NCBI GenBank assembly: GCA_037039685.1
Contig: JAWNGF010000011.1
Span: 1,951,233 to 2,015,232, forward strand
Direction of reading: 5' to 3'
Source of the DNA: Ceratobasidium sp. AG-K
Taxonomy: Eukaryota > Basidiomycota > Agaricomycetes > Cantharellales > Ceratobasidiaceae
Length of the DNA stretch: 64,000 nt
The notes beneath the pieces were generated by a model. The model had not been told where the DNA came from. It saw only the letters and a program-made list of their open reading frames with translations, and made no database searches. A program made the translations under genes and the position numbers. Positions 12,104 through 24,927 of this stretch are shown here, piece after piece; the stretch's first letter is position 1; each line of letters starts with the position of its first letter.

Positions 12104-14331
12104 CTATGCATCCACCCAATCTCGAATCATACTTGCATGTTTCTCCGATCGTGGTACGATATCACACTCAAAGGGCAGAGGTTGGCTTTGTTATTCGAGG
12201 TTAGCTTCTTTTGATTAATCATTAGAGAATACAATATCATACCTCACAAGTCCGCCGACAGTCATCTCTCCCGTTAGCTGAATTGGATTGCCGTTTGAAT
12301 CTTTTGCAGGGTGAATGTTAAAAACCGACAAAATTCCGGTAGCAATGATAAAAAGGGACGCCTCCGCGATGTGTTTTCCAGGGCAACCCCTATGAATCAT
12401 TCGTTGAGGCGAAAAAACCTTGTGTGCTACAGGGCGTACCTGCGACCGAACCCAAATGCTGGGGCGTCCGGCACCGAAGGGTCGAGGAATCGAATCGGGT
12501 CAAACCGCTCTGGATCCGGGTACACGTTTTCGTCTTGGCTCATGGCCCTGATACGCCGGTAAATTGCGATCATGGCACTTGGGTTGTCAGAAATGATTGG
12601 CTTACCAGGTGTTCGCAAGCCTACGCCGACGGGTTTTGATATTCACTTTGCACGCTAGGTATACGTGTACTAACAAAACTTACATAGTAGTACCCTTCGG
12701 GATGCGGTAACCTTTATACGTATCGTCCTCGATAGGAGCATGAGGGAGCGCTAAGCGTGACGAAGGAGTTTAAGGTTCGGGCAGCCCGCTAGTGGGCGAA
12801 GGTGCGCACCTAATGGCAGGACAGATCTCCAGCGAAGCACTTCCTTTACCAAGCAACGCATGTATGGCATAGCCACTCGATCGGTCATTTCTGGTAGGCG
12901 CGTGCCTCCGAGGGCTGAATCGATTTCGGCTTGTGCCTTTACTTGAATCTCCGGAAACATCACCATTGCCATAATAAAAACCAAAGTGCTGGCAACCGAC
13001 TGCAAAACGAATTTCATTTGTGTTCCGTAATATATTTAGCGACGTCCACTCACCGTATCAGTTCCGGCTGTTGGAAACACATATAAACAAACACCGCTCG
13101 TGATAAGGCTTCAAGCTCTGACCTGAAAACAATGTGCCAGCTGCCCAACGCGCCTGATCCCACTCCTCCTCGGTCTCTTCGCCCATATGCTTCAATAATA
13201 GTTTCGCCACCATCGAGGGTGGTGCTTTACCAGCCGCCTGAAACAAAGTCGTAGTTACAGAGGGTTCCAAATACCTTTGTGTATGCGTACCAACTGGCTT
13301 TTTGTCCAGTCGTATGGAATGTTGAGCATGTCCTCTTTTTCTGCACGCCACACGTTGGCCTTGCGTTTCCACCCCGCACCTGGGAACCAAGCCGGAACGT
13401 ACTGCAACCATGGGAGGATGTTGACAAAGAAATCTATTGTATAATTGACGATTATTAGTGTTGTTCAGCTTGAGCTTCAAACACGTACTCGAAACTATCC
13501 CCGCCTGGGAAAACCCGATAACGGCGGTCTCAACTACCTTGACCAGACGGTCGTCTGCTGATTTTACGTCATAACCATACACGGTGTATAGCAGCGTAGA
13601 TCCGGCCATCCTGAGAGGGTCGTAAGTTCAAGGCTTAGCAAACATGTACTCTGGTATGGACAAAATGCACGGGTTACCGTCTCAGGTCCTTGGCGAAATT
13701 GCTTGGGTCGACCAATATCCTCTGGAGCGCCAGTCGAGACTGTTTGACTACGGTTGGCCAGATATCTTTGCTAGCTTTTATGTGGAGAACTTCGTGGGTC
13801 ATTCGGCGCTGGACTCGCCAGCGTTCACCGTATCCTATAACCCCGGTATTATTTCCCCAATCTACCCTGGAGAAAGGACATATCCATTTAGATTCGGTTG
13901 TTATAATGATACCAAGCATACACTCACAGTCGTTCACTCGAAAGCATTGGCGCCTGCGGCCGATCCGAGTAAATCGACGAACGCTTGCCTAGCAGTTCGT
14001 TGGCGGCTTCTGCAGAGTTTAGGATAATAATAGTATTCCCTGGTGGGAGTCTAATTGATATGATATCGCCTACAGAACCCCAACCAAAACTAAGTGAAGG
14101 TGTATATTAGCGAGACTGACGCTTCCACATACTATTGAGTTCTTTCCCCCAGCACCTATAGGCCTCGGGCTCGTTGGAGACGTTCATCAGAGTACGTAAA
14201 TTCCCAATGAGCGGGTCGGACTTCGGCGAAGGAGGTAGGTGTGTGGCCGGCTCCCGCCTCCTGGCATGAATCAACGAGAGTGTGGCGCATAGCAGCAGAA
14301 TAGGTAGCACGTAGGAATTGGTTGAGCTCAT
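12104..14331 (-). CDS. Cytochrome P450, tandem copy 2
   Basis: Thirteen exons with exactly the same lengths as copy 1: 14331-14133, 14069-13928, 13866-13678, 13610-13489, 13433-13291, 13237-13123, 13067-13054, 12999-12810, 12750-12684, 12620-12606, 12547-12440, 12389-12243 and 12185-12104, giving 510 residues. It has an N-terminal anchor then HLPPSPKSDPLIGNL, the I-helix AGTDT, KEVLRWR for ExxR, PERFDPIRFLD and the haem loop FGFGRRGCPGKH. Intron 3 uses a normal GT donor (GTAACC), unlike copy 1. The ORF reading on into YDIVFSND is intron read-through; the true C-terminal exon encodes SQPLPFECDIVPRSEKH and ends WVDA. The frame is intact. It is close in sequence to copy 1, consistent with a fairly recent tandem duplication. 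Confidence 0.93.
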
Positions 14332-14529
14332 TTACAGTCCTTCAAGCGATGGAGAGATGAGTAGAGGGATAAGCAGTTCAATTGTTATCATTGGACTATT
14401 TATCGCTATGCAGGACGACGCGACTAGGTTTGGTTCAAGTAATTTCATTTAGTCCGCGGTCTCGGTCAATGGCCGAGCGCGTATTGCAACATGAGGAAGG
14501 CGCAGCATCCAAAGGTTTGGTCGCATGCA

Positions 14530-16869
14530 TTAGACTTTAATGTTACCGGAAAACTCAGAGCAGTCTATTCGCCAGATGCACGTGTTCGAATTATAACACA
14601 AGTCATTTATATACAGCACATCAATCGATCCATTCCCGAGAAGCTTCTCGTGTCGCTCGGATCGGGGTTTAATTTCGCAATTAAACGGCAGTGGTTGGCT
14701 TCATTCGTGCATGTAAAGTAACGTCCCAAAACGGGGCCGGTGTAAGAACTCACCTAACAAGTGCATTTGCTGCCATTTTGCCTTCTAGTTGAATGGCATT
14801 CCCTGCTGCATCATGCGCTGGGCGAATGTTAAAAATAGTAAGCAGCCCACTTGCAGTAATAAACAATGCATCTTCAGCAAAATGGCGCCCCGGGCAACCC
14901 CTAGAAGAGATTGTGATCTGTTTTTTGCGCTAGCTGGAGAGCATCGATCAAGCCATACCTGCGGCCAAAGCCGAACGCAGGAGCATCTGGAGTTGAGGAA
15001 TCCAGGAAACGATCCGGGTCAAACCTTTCCGGGTTGGGGTATACGTCTTCATCGTTGCTCATGGCCCTAGAATCAATGAGAACCAGGTATGTAGGCTATA
15101 CCACGAGAGGAAAAGCAGTGCGGCAAGCGCCTTACCAGATATTGCCAATGCTAATGGGATGATGGTTTCTCAGCACTAAGGAAACATATGGCATGCACCG
15201 ACGTACACAGTGGCCCCCTTTGGAATGAGATAACCCCGGTAGACATCGTCCTCTGTGCATTTATGAGGCACGGCTAAGGTGAACAAGCATTATAATTCGC
15301 TATGAGAATGGTCAGAAAGGAAGTTGAGTTGAATTCATACCGAGTGGCACTATCGTTCTCCAACGGAGTACTTCTTTCACTACTGCCTGCAGGTACGGCA
15401 TAGAGTCTCGGTCGGTCATTTCAGGTAAACGCATGCCCCCAAGGACCATATCTAGTTCAACCTGTGCCTTGAGCTGAACGTCGGGGAACATTGTCATCGC
15501 CATCACGAAAACCAAAGTACCCGCGACCGTCTGTTGCAATTGACCCGCAGTGCGAGACTCAGGATAATTGGAACTCCAGAAATGTCAAGCAACGCGTACC
15601 GTATCTGTTCCAGCTTTAAATATCATGTTAAAGATGCTATTAAGCTCAGCCATACATGGTTGGCACCCACCAGCAAAGAGTGTTCCGGTTGCCCACCGTA
15701 TGTGATCCAACTCATCTTCAGACTTCAGAGGCGATCCACTCGAAAGTAGACGCGTTAACATCGACGGAGGAACATCTCCTGTGGCCTATAATGATACAAT
15801 GTTAGCGTCAATGGCTCGTTGTACCATCGCTATATGTGCTAACTAGTTTGTTTCTCGTCCACTCGTACGGGATATTGATCATGTCTTGAGTCTGAGCGTT
15901 CCAAATCTTTGCCTTGCGCTTCCATGTGGCTCCTGGGAACCACTCTGGGACGTACTGAAGCCATGGAAGTACGTTGACATAGAAGTCTAGATAGGTCGGA
16001 TAGGTCCACGGTCATACAACAATCGAGGACCTACTTGAGACGATAGCGGCCTGAGAAAATCCCGCCACAGCAGCCTCGACCACCTCTACAAGGTAATCGT
16101 CTGAGGCAGTTACTTTGTATCCGTATACTGTGGACAAAATCGACGAGCCTTCTATGCTAAACATTGAACGCAGTCAGTACCTCGATTTTAGGTTCAGGTT
16201 GAAGGATTCCGCGAGCACACCGTTTAATTTCGGCAGCAAAGTTCTGCGGATTGCTCAAGATCCGTTGAAGTCCCTCTCGTGATTCTTTGACAACTATCGG
16301 CCATAGTTCCTTGCTAGCCTTCTTATGGAATACCTCGTGAGTCATTCGACGCTGAGCTCGCCATCGGTCCCCGTATCCTATCATGCCAGTGTTATTGCCC
16401 CATCCCACGCTATTTGTATCATTAGCAGTGCATGTGAAGTTGGTGTGCCAGCGCTTACAGATTCTCATTGGACGCCATTGTCGCCTGTGGACGATCCGAG
16501 TAAATTGAAGCACGTTTAACGAGCAGCTCATTGGCCGCTTTTTCGGAGTTGAGTACAATAATTATGTTTCCTGGAGGGAGAGTGATTGATATGATGTCGC
16601 CTTTAGCCAACAAGGGAGCAGGGGTGAGCACGTGGAAAGCACCCGAGAGACTATAATTTAGTGTACGCACTACCTATCTCTTTGCTCCAGTCCCTATATG
16701 CTCTTGGCTCGTCCGATACCCCCATCAGAGTGCGCATATGGCCGATTAGTGGGTCCGACTTGGGCGAAGGAGGCAAAGGCAGACGACGCTTGTTTCTTTC
16801 GAATCGGATCAAGACAACTGTGGCGCATAGTAAGGAAGCAACGGCAGCATAGCTTAGTGTTTGGGGCAT
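14530..16869 (-). CDS. Cytochrome P450, tandem copy 3, with altered C-terminus
   Basis: Exons: 16869-16671, 16600-16459, 16409-16221, 16156-16035, 15986-15844, 15785-15671, 15613-15600, 15530-15341, 15273-15207, 15150-15136, 15066-14959, 14900-14754 and 14698-14530. The first twelve match copies 1 and 2 in length to the base. Landmarks are AGTDT, KEVLRWR, PERFDPDRFLD and FGFGRR-GCPGRH. In the last exon, after RSERHEKL, one base appears missing near 14636-14645 compared with the other copies. The usual short IREWID-type ending is therefore replaced by an unrelated tail of about 34 residues, running to a TAA at 14530 (539 residues predicted). All catalytic landmarks lie upstream, so activity may survive. 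It is the most diverged copy. Confidence 0.88.
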
Positions 16870-19414
16870 CGAATATAGGTGGGGTTTCACACAAGTAGCA
16901 GGGGTGAATGGGCCTTTATCAGTTTTCTAGCCACATGCGAAGGGACGCAGTTATGCATGCCTCAAGTAGGTATATCAAGTACCCTTGTTCCTGTATAGGC
17001 TATGGAAGGCCAACCTTCCGAGTGACCGCGATAGATACATGGTACCATCTCTATACTCGTGGGGGAAGTGAGCAAGAAGATAATTTAGATAAACCGAGTT
17101 TTCGGGTGTGAAGATGGTGGAGCATTTTCGTATTTGGGAGGACTGGGCTTTAAGAACGGTCCCATGATTGATGATATATGATTGGGAGGCTTTGCTGTCG
17201 CTCTTGGTATTCGAGGAGGTACCAATGATTGGCTGCCTGCTTGGCTTCAATACGTGCGAGGAATCTGAGATCATCCTCGTGTTTATAACGTAACCCGAGA
17301 ACATGCCTGATTGAGCATGAGCGTAGTTTGGAGTGTTTAATTGAAGGCCGCAACCCGGCCATAGGCCGATCAAACCTAGGTTATCAACGATCCACAACCC
17401 AGGGGCCCGGTGAAAAGCTGGAATAGAATTTGAAAATCTGAGACTGAGGAAACTGAGAGAATGCTGAACCCGAAACAACAAATCTCGTTGCGAGCAAACA
17501 AACAGAACCTATCGCCAGAGCAGATCTGATGTACAATAGATTTTAATCAAGGTGCAACCGTTGTTCCAAAAAAAGTAACCCTTGTGCACTCTGTAGCTTT
17601 TATGGAGTCCTGTTGATAGCAAGCTAATTGCATCGAAAATGTGTCCGTTTTCTGGCGTCTGAGTGTTTGTATGCGCCAAAATACTCATATACTTAGCAAT
17701 TTTAAGGATCAGATACCTCTTCTTCTGCTCACTGCCAATGATAGGGCTCTTGCCATGGAAGAGCAATTTTGGCAAGATTTTGTCGAAATTCAACTTGTGG
17801 GCCAGGTTTTTGACCCACGTGGGGCCGGCCACGTTGCAGGTATAATTGTGATAATGATAAAGGAGAAAAATAGGACAAATTCAAAGCGCATACATGACAG
17901 TGCACGATTCATGGTGCGTAAGTTAATTTGAATGGAGCCTACATGTAACTTCACATGTTCTCCCTATACTTTTCATTGGTTTCTCAACGAACCTGTTCGC
18001 AAATCAAACTCGGACCGGGACCTACAAAGGATTTCCCCAGAGGTGCGACGGGTTTTAACACTTGTACATATTTAAATTGGATCCGTAGGACTGCTAGCCG
18101 GCGTTTCCCTCGCTGACCTGAAAGGCCTATACACCACAAAATTACGGTAAGCTCAATTATTTTGTTCCACCGATGGAGCCTATTTTGGTACCTATACTCG
18201 CACGATCCATTTCAGGCAACAAGACTACTACCGGCGCGAATCCTGTGTACCACACGACCTATAGGTTGGGGTACCGCAAGGCCTGCGAGATGGTGTGTCT
18301 CGCTTGATGCGTGGGCTCCTCCGTGCAACCACCAGTCACGGCAAGCCATGTCCTGTGCAGAGCAATCCAAAGATTTTTGCAACACTGTCGTGTCAAACCC
18401 AGATATCACGGTAAGTCGCCATGTGGCGCAGGATCAAATTGTTGGGCCAATAACCCCAATGCACACAGAATCAGCATGTGTTTTTTACACTCCAAGTCGT
18501 TCGCCACTATCTCCCTTTGTGGTGCTCAGCGAAAATGTGAAAAGCTACGGAGGACCCCGTAGCCTTTTCGATTTTTGTTGAGTGTGTACTATTGAGTCAT
18601 TGCTGTCTTGAGTATATGTCGCATACATACTGTTACAAACCAAGTTGTAACACCAACAGCACCGCCATGAGCCACCGCATTGCTCGCTCCTGGCCCGGCA
18701 CTCGCTCCCTCACACACCTGACCCCCGCCCCCCCGACTGTGTTGCCCTTGTTCCTGGTGTACACGGATGCCTGCAGTCTAACTTGCATGTCCACGGCGAC
18801 CCTCCAGCATCTGCACATGGACCGGTTGAATAACTGAGGTGCTTGGACCTGCAGGACCAAACTGCATCATCCAGCCGTTGATTATCGGCGAATGCCGCTT
18901 TCATTTCCACTCTCTTTTCATCTCTCTCATTCTCTCTCTCTTTTTAGCTCCTCGGAGCATTCGGACACTTTCTCGTGGTGCCTTTGACCTCCCTCATTTG
19001 TGTTCGCTTCTTGCACATAAAAAGCGGCAGCGAGTCCAATGCTCTCCACCGCCTTCAATTCTAATTTACTTGCACTTATTCTTTTACTGCTTGCATCGCC
19101 TGTGATGGGTGGGGCCTCTCTTGTGTGGCTTTTGCTTGCTCATAAGCGCTCACAAGATGTTATGCGCGCCAACGAGTAAAATGTTCATTTGTCTGCTGAG
19201 CGTCAGAGGGGTTTCCGGGGTATGTAGTTTTAATGAGGGCTTATATATTCTCGTAGATTTAGCGTAAAATTGGAGGTCAATTCAGGGTATAAGTTGCGTG
19301 AGGAATGGATCGGAGAGCAGGTGTCTGAAGGTGGCTGTGGTGGAAACTTCACGTGACCGACACCCTGAAATGATCGGCACAAAATTTGGAACTGTAAATT
19401 GGACTCATTCGGTC
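16870..19414. other. Intergenic region between P450 array and RRP5
   Basis: No exon series or motif is recognised. Several overlapping ORFs of 60-170 codons occur on both strands and look like chance. A CT-rich tract is present around 18905-18960. The final 300 bp or so before 19415 presumably hold the RRP5 promoter. The first 150 bp hold the upstream region of P450 copy 3, with a weak match (GAGTGACCGCG) to the element shared by copies 1 and 2. Confidence 0.5.
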
Positions 19415-22400
19415 ATGGCACCTTTGAAGCGGACGCGCGACTCTGTTGAGCAACCGACAGCTTCCAGTTCACTACTACGAGCTGAAAAGTCTAAAAAGTC
19501 CAAGAAGTCTCACGAGCCGGGCTCATACGACACCCAGGCAGCACCAACGGGCAAGAAACTCAAGTTTGGAGTCGACGGGAGTGCCAAGGATGTCAGCCAA
19601 CGACCCACGAGCTTGCTCACGGAGGAGGTTGACTTTCCGAGAGGTGGAGGTGTAACTTTGGATAAGTTAAATCAGTCGGGTGATATGGACGTTGACGGAG
19701 AGGTGAGTTTGGTCCAGGTTATTTACTGTTTGGCTGACCGGCGCCATAGCCTGCGTCCACCGCAAAGCCCAAAAAGCCATCGTCTGGAAAAAAGGACAAG
19801 AAAGGAAAACAAAAGGCGGGCGTTACGACTGGGGCCAAGTCTGATACTATTCGAGTCGAGCATCTCAATTACAAGGTGCGCCGCTTGGATTAAAATTCGT
19901 AGCACGTCCTTATGTCCTTCCTACAGCGACTAGAACCTGGGCAAAAGTTGCTCGGTCAAATCACTTCCATCCTTCCACTCGCGTTGATCGTCTCTCTCCC
20001 AAATCAACTCATGGGCCATGTCCCCATTGTCAACATTTCTACCCAACTTACCACACGACTCGAATCCACTCCCTCCGATGCCGGCGAGTCAGACTCAGAA
20101 GAAGAGCCTGAGTCGGATATTCCCTCGCTGAGCCAATTATTCAAGCCGGGCCAATACCTCTCCTGTTCAATCAAACAAGTCCGGCCGCCATCGTCCTCGA
20201 TTGACTTTGGGGGTAAACCGCGGGACGAAGAGGAGAGAGCCGCAAGGAGGGTCGAACTTTCGATTCGCCCGAGCGAGGTGAATGTCGGAGTTGGTGTGGG
20301 TGACCTATGTCCTGGATTTGTGAGTGCCCTCGGTTTGCGATAAAATGATTTGGCTCACCTGGGAGCGGCAGAACATTACCGGCGCAATCCAATCCGTCGA
20401 AGACCATGGCTATGTTATCGACCTCGGCCTCGCCAACATCTCAGGGTTCATCCCGTTCAAGGACAAGTCCAAAACCAAAACCACCTCGCGACTAGGCGTA
20501 GGTCAAGTAGTCTCCTCGACTGTCGTTAAGATGTCAGAAAACAAGCGGTTATGTACGTTGTCCGTTGACGCCGAGAAGATCCGGAATGCAGCGGTACGCA
20601 CCCCCTATCGAGCCAGTTTCGGTGAGATTGACGAAAGAGTGTAGTTGACAGAGGCAACCTCGGCCAATGGACTGCTTCCTGGTACACTCGTTTCGGCATT
20701 GGTTACAGCTATAGTCCCGAGTGGATTGAACCTCCAAGTTTTGGGATATTTCAATGGCACGGTCGAGCTGTTCCACCTCCCTGGAGGATCTACCAGTAAC
20801 TACAAGATAGGCGAGCGGGTAGGTTCTTCTAAACATGATCAGGATTGAGACTGATAGGGACGCGTAGGTCAAAGCTCGAGTGCTATGGGATATTCCAGGA
20901 TCCAGTCCGCCGAGGTTTGCGCTTTCCCTCTTGCCACATGTGGTTCGACTCGGGTCTGCTACCGTTGGTGTCGATGCCGAAACCGAACAGGCAGATTCGG
21001 AATCAACTGTGCGGGAAGCTTACCCCGTTGGAATGCTCCTCGATGCTGTTCGTGTGACCCGAGTCGAGTCAGAGTGGGGATTAGTATGCGAAGTCGGAGA
21101 GGGCGTAGGAGGGTTCGTTCATGTACGTGATTAACTTTTTGGTTGTGGACCTGCTAACACACTCTTATTCACTTTTCATGGTAATTCTTCATTCGTGCTT
21201 ACGTTTGTAGATTTCCCAAATATCCGACTCGCTCGTTCCCCCAACTGTCAAGCACGTCAGGCGCCTGGCGACTTGGTAGTACTCACCGGGCTCGTGTGAT
21301 GGGCTATCACGCGCTCGACGGATTGCTATTGCTCAGCCTCAAACCGAGTGTTCTCGAGCTGGAGTATATGCAGACTGGGGACGTCCAAATTGGCACACTA
21401 ATCAAGGTATGAATCCTATTTTTCTATTTGGTACAATCGATTGAGGTGGTTTGGTAGGGTACAATTATGAGGTTACGGGAAACTGGGTTGATAGTGTCGC
21501 TGTCCGAGAAAGTCAATGGGCTGGTCACTCCACTTCATTATGCGGATATCAAACTCAAGCACCCAGAGCGCAAGTTTAAAGAAGGCGCGACTGTCAAGTG
21601 CCGAGTACATTCCAATTAAAATATCTCGCTCTACCTGAAACTAACGCTATTTGTATAGGTGCTCAACGTAAATCCGGAACGCAGCCGCGTGATGCTAACT
21701 CTCAAAAAATCACTTCTCGACTCGACTTTGCCGATATTGTCTTCGTTCGATGATGCTCGGGTAGGAATGGTCACTCCAGGAGTTGTTCAACGTATCGAGG
21801 ATAAATTCATACTGGTGGAATATTATGGAGGAGTTAGGGCGCTAGTCCCACTCAACGAACTAACGTGCGCCACTTTCTAATTCGTATTGCGGTTTCGACT
21901 AACTCAATTGTAGAGACACCCAAGTCCCAAACACATCGGGCCTCTTCACGCTCGGCCAGGTCGTCAAGACGCGTATCACCTCTATCGACAAGGAGAATCA
22001 CCGCCTCACTGCAAGCATTCGCCAAGCCGCGCCCTCGTTCCAAGGACCTGTCGACATTTCTAGCGTCCAAGTCGGACAAATTGTGACTGGAACTGTCTCG
22101 GCCGTGCACGATGAAAATGTTGTCCTCAGCTTGGATGAACCCGAGGGGGGGCGAGCGTTGCTGAGCACTTCTAACCTGGCGAACGCACGTGGGACGAGCG
22201 TGCCCCAACTTCGGGCTTCGCTGAAGCAAGGGGAGCGACTCGAGGAGCTCGCTGTCATGACCGTCAATACTGAGAAATTCCTCGTTCTTGTTTCGGCTGC
22301 CAAACCCAAGCCTACCAAGTCCAAACCCAAAACAGGCACGTCGAGCCTCCGGATTGATGACTTGGAAGAGGGACAAGTGGTTTCTGGGCGAATTACTCGT

Positions 22401-24733
22401 ACTCTTGGGACTGGAATCGGTGTCCGACTTTCGAATTCTGTTGTGGGCCGACTTCACCTCACGGATATTGCCGACGATTATACCGGCGCATTGGCGTCCC
22501 CGCCCACTGAGGGGAGCGTGGTACAGGTATCTATTATTCGAGTGGACAAGAACCTGAAACGCGTGGACGTATCTATGCGCAAGTCTAGACTCGAGCCCGC
22601 GTCAAAGCACAAGATCGTGGACCCCGAGGTGCAAAACATCGAGGAGCTGAAAGTAGGTGCCAAGATTCGAGGAGTCGTCAAGAGTGTGGCGCAACATGGG
22701 CTATTTGTGCTGCTTGGACGCGACCTGGATGCACGCATTCAGATCAAGGAGCTCTTTGACGAGGTGGGCCGAGCGTATTTGCGCCGTCAATTCTCCAATC
22801 TAATGACATCTCTCACAGTACGTCAAAGACTGGCAATCCCGTTTTTCGGCCGGCCAAGTCGTACAAACCCGAGTGCTTAGCACAAACCCAGAGACCAACC
22901 AGATCGACCTTACCATGCGATCGGGAGATATCAACAAACTCCTAAAACGCACCGTCGGTCTCTCAGACTTTGAGGTCGGGCAAAAGATCGAAGGAAGGAT
23001 CAAGAGTGTGACGGACTTTGGAATCTTTATCGAGATTGCGGGGACGAAAATTAGCGGCTTGTGCCACAAGTCCGAGGCACGTGCATATCATCTTGCCGGG
23101 AAGGAAAATACTGACCGAATATATGCAGATCTCAGATAACAAGCAAGCGAACGTGTCCGAAGCACTCAAGTCGTTCCGAGAAGATGACCACGTCAAGGCG
23201 GTTATCCTCTCGATCGATAAGGAAAAGCGCAAGATCTCGTTTGGTATCAAGCCATCGTATTTCGATGATGCGGACTTTGCTATGGAGAACGCTGAAGATG
23301 AAGCCGAAGGGGATTCTGAAGTGGAAGGATCGGCTGCCCAAGATGAGGAGGAATGGGAAGACGAGAATGCAGCGGACGAGAATGACGATGACGAGGGTGA
23401 TTCGGATGAAGATTCAGAGGATGCCATAGCGGAAGTCAGTCATCCGCCCACTATTTAATTATCTCATAGGCTAATTTTTGATGCAGATCACCCTGCCCGA
23501 GGAAGCCAAGAAGGGCTCCAAACCATTAGCCGCTGCATCCAGTAGCGCTCCTGCGTTGGCCCTTAGCGGTGGCTTTAGCTGGTCGGGACAGAACGGGGAT
23601 GTGGCCGAGGAAGCAAGCGAGAATGACGAATCCGAGTCTGAGGGCGATGATGACCTCAAGTCCAAGAAGAAAAAGAAGAAGCGTACCATTCTTCAAGACC
23701 TGACCGCAGACCTGCACACCAAAGTCCCCGAATCCACTGCCGATTTCGAACGCGTGCTTCTCGGATCACCCAATTCGTCCTATCTATGGATCCAGTACAT
23801 GTCCTTCCAGCTGCAACTTTCCGAGATTGACAAGGCACGAGAAATCGGTCGGCGGGCGCTCCAGACGATTAACTACCGGGAGGAGCGAGAGAAATTGAAT
23901 GTATGGATCGCGCTACTCAACTTGGAGAATCAGTTTGGAACCGAGGAGAGTTTGGAAACCTTGTTCAAGGATGCAGCGCGACATAATGATTCCAAGACTG
24001 TACATCTGCGACTAGCTGCCATTCTGGAAGAGTCTGAAAAAACACAGGTTTGTTTGGCCGCGCATATAGGGTTACGTTACTGACCACACTTCCCGGTTTG
24101 CAGCAAGCTGAAGAGCAGTTTGCACGTACGGCAAAGAAGTTTAGCCAGAGCTCCAAAGTATGGACGCTATTTGGCGAACATTATTTAAAAGCTGGAAAGT
24201 TGGAAGAGGCGCGCAAGTTGCTTGCAAGAAGCCTGCTCAGCTTGCCTCAACGAAAACGTGAGCGAACTGTCCATTGATATGAATATGACTAATATGTCTC
24301 AGATTTAAAAACAATATCCACCTTTGCTCGAATGGAGTACAGGCTCGGCGACCCCGAACGAGGCAAGACGATATTCGAAGGCATCGTAGAGTCGCATCCA
24401 AAGCGCAACGACCTTTGGGCAATGTACATTGACATGCAGGCGTCGCAAAACAATGCCCAGAGCGTTAGGTGTGTTACATGTAACCGCGATCAACTATCGA
24501 GAACTGAACCTTGTACAGGAATATTTTCAACCGCGCATTGGCAAGGAAACTCTCCCAAAAGCAAGCCAAGTAGGTGTATCCCGTCCCCCCACGACCACCA
24601 ACTCACCCCTACTAGGTTCCTATTCAAGAAGTGGTTAGAGCTCGAGCGCAGGATAGGCGATGAGGCAGGAGCAGATGCCGTCAAGGAAAAGGCCGTGGCG
24701 TGGATGCAAACCCACTCGGGCGAGAAATCTTAG
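19415..24733 (+). CDS. RRP5: RRP5 rRNA biogenesis protein, with one frame-breaking base
   Basis: Seventeen exons: 19415-19702, 19750-19875, 19927-20319, 20372-20593, 20645-20818, 20868-21122, 21211-21406, 21458-21604, 21659-21864, 21914-22763, 22819-23076, 23129-23434, 23487-24047, 24104-24257, 24303-24468, 24519-24569 and 24616-24733, about 1489 residues. A Lys-rich N-terminus (MAPLKRTRDS) is followed by a long series of S1 RNA-binding domains to about residue 1080, an acidic linker, and C-terminal HAT/TPR-like repeats. RRP5 acts in the nucleolus in early pre-rRNA cleavages for both subunits. Exon 7 is 196 nt, one base over phase. A C5 run at 21238-21242 puts the frame into a stop within about 15 codons; with four Cs it reads LVPQLSSTSGAWR, as the family expects. 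The intron 23077-23128 appears to begin with GC. An ATG further upstream at 19298 is possible, but 19415 matches the family start. Confidence 0.92.
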
Positions 24734-24927
24734 TTGGGGACACTTGGATATTTTTGAGCAATCATGTAAGATAGCTATGGGTATACATGACAGATGAACG
24801 ACTAGGGTGGGCAGTCTCAAACCACAAAACAAAATAAAAATGAATATCGGACCTGTGACCCAGACAATTAACGACAGCAAAAACAAACTCGAAAAAAGAG
24901 ATAAATCAACGATCGTGGGGATTAGAA

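Noticed and set aside
12215..12242. P450 copy 2 ending in YDIVFSND
   Set aside because: This is read-through of the last intron. Splicing at GTATGA with the AACAAAG acceptor restores the standard C-terminus shared with copy 1.
16975..17481. 168-codon minus-strand ORF between the P450 array and RRP5
   Set aside because: Composition and isolation look like chance; no motif, no splice-linked neighbours, and other frames over the same bases are also open.
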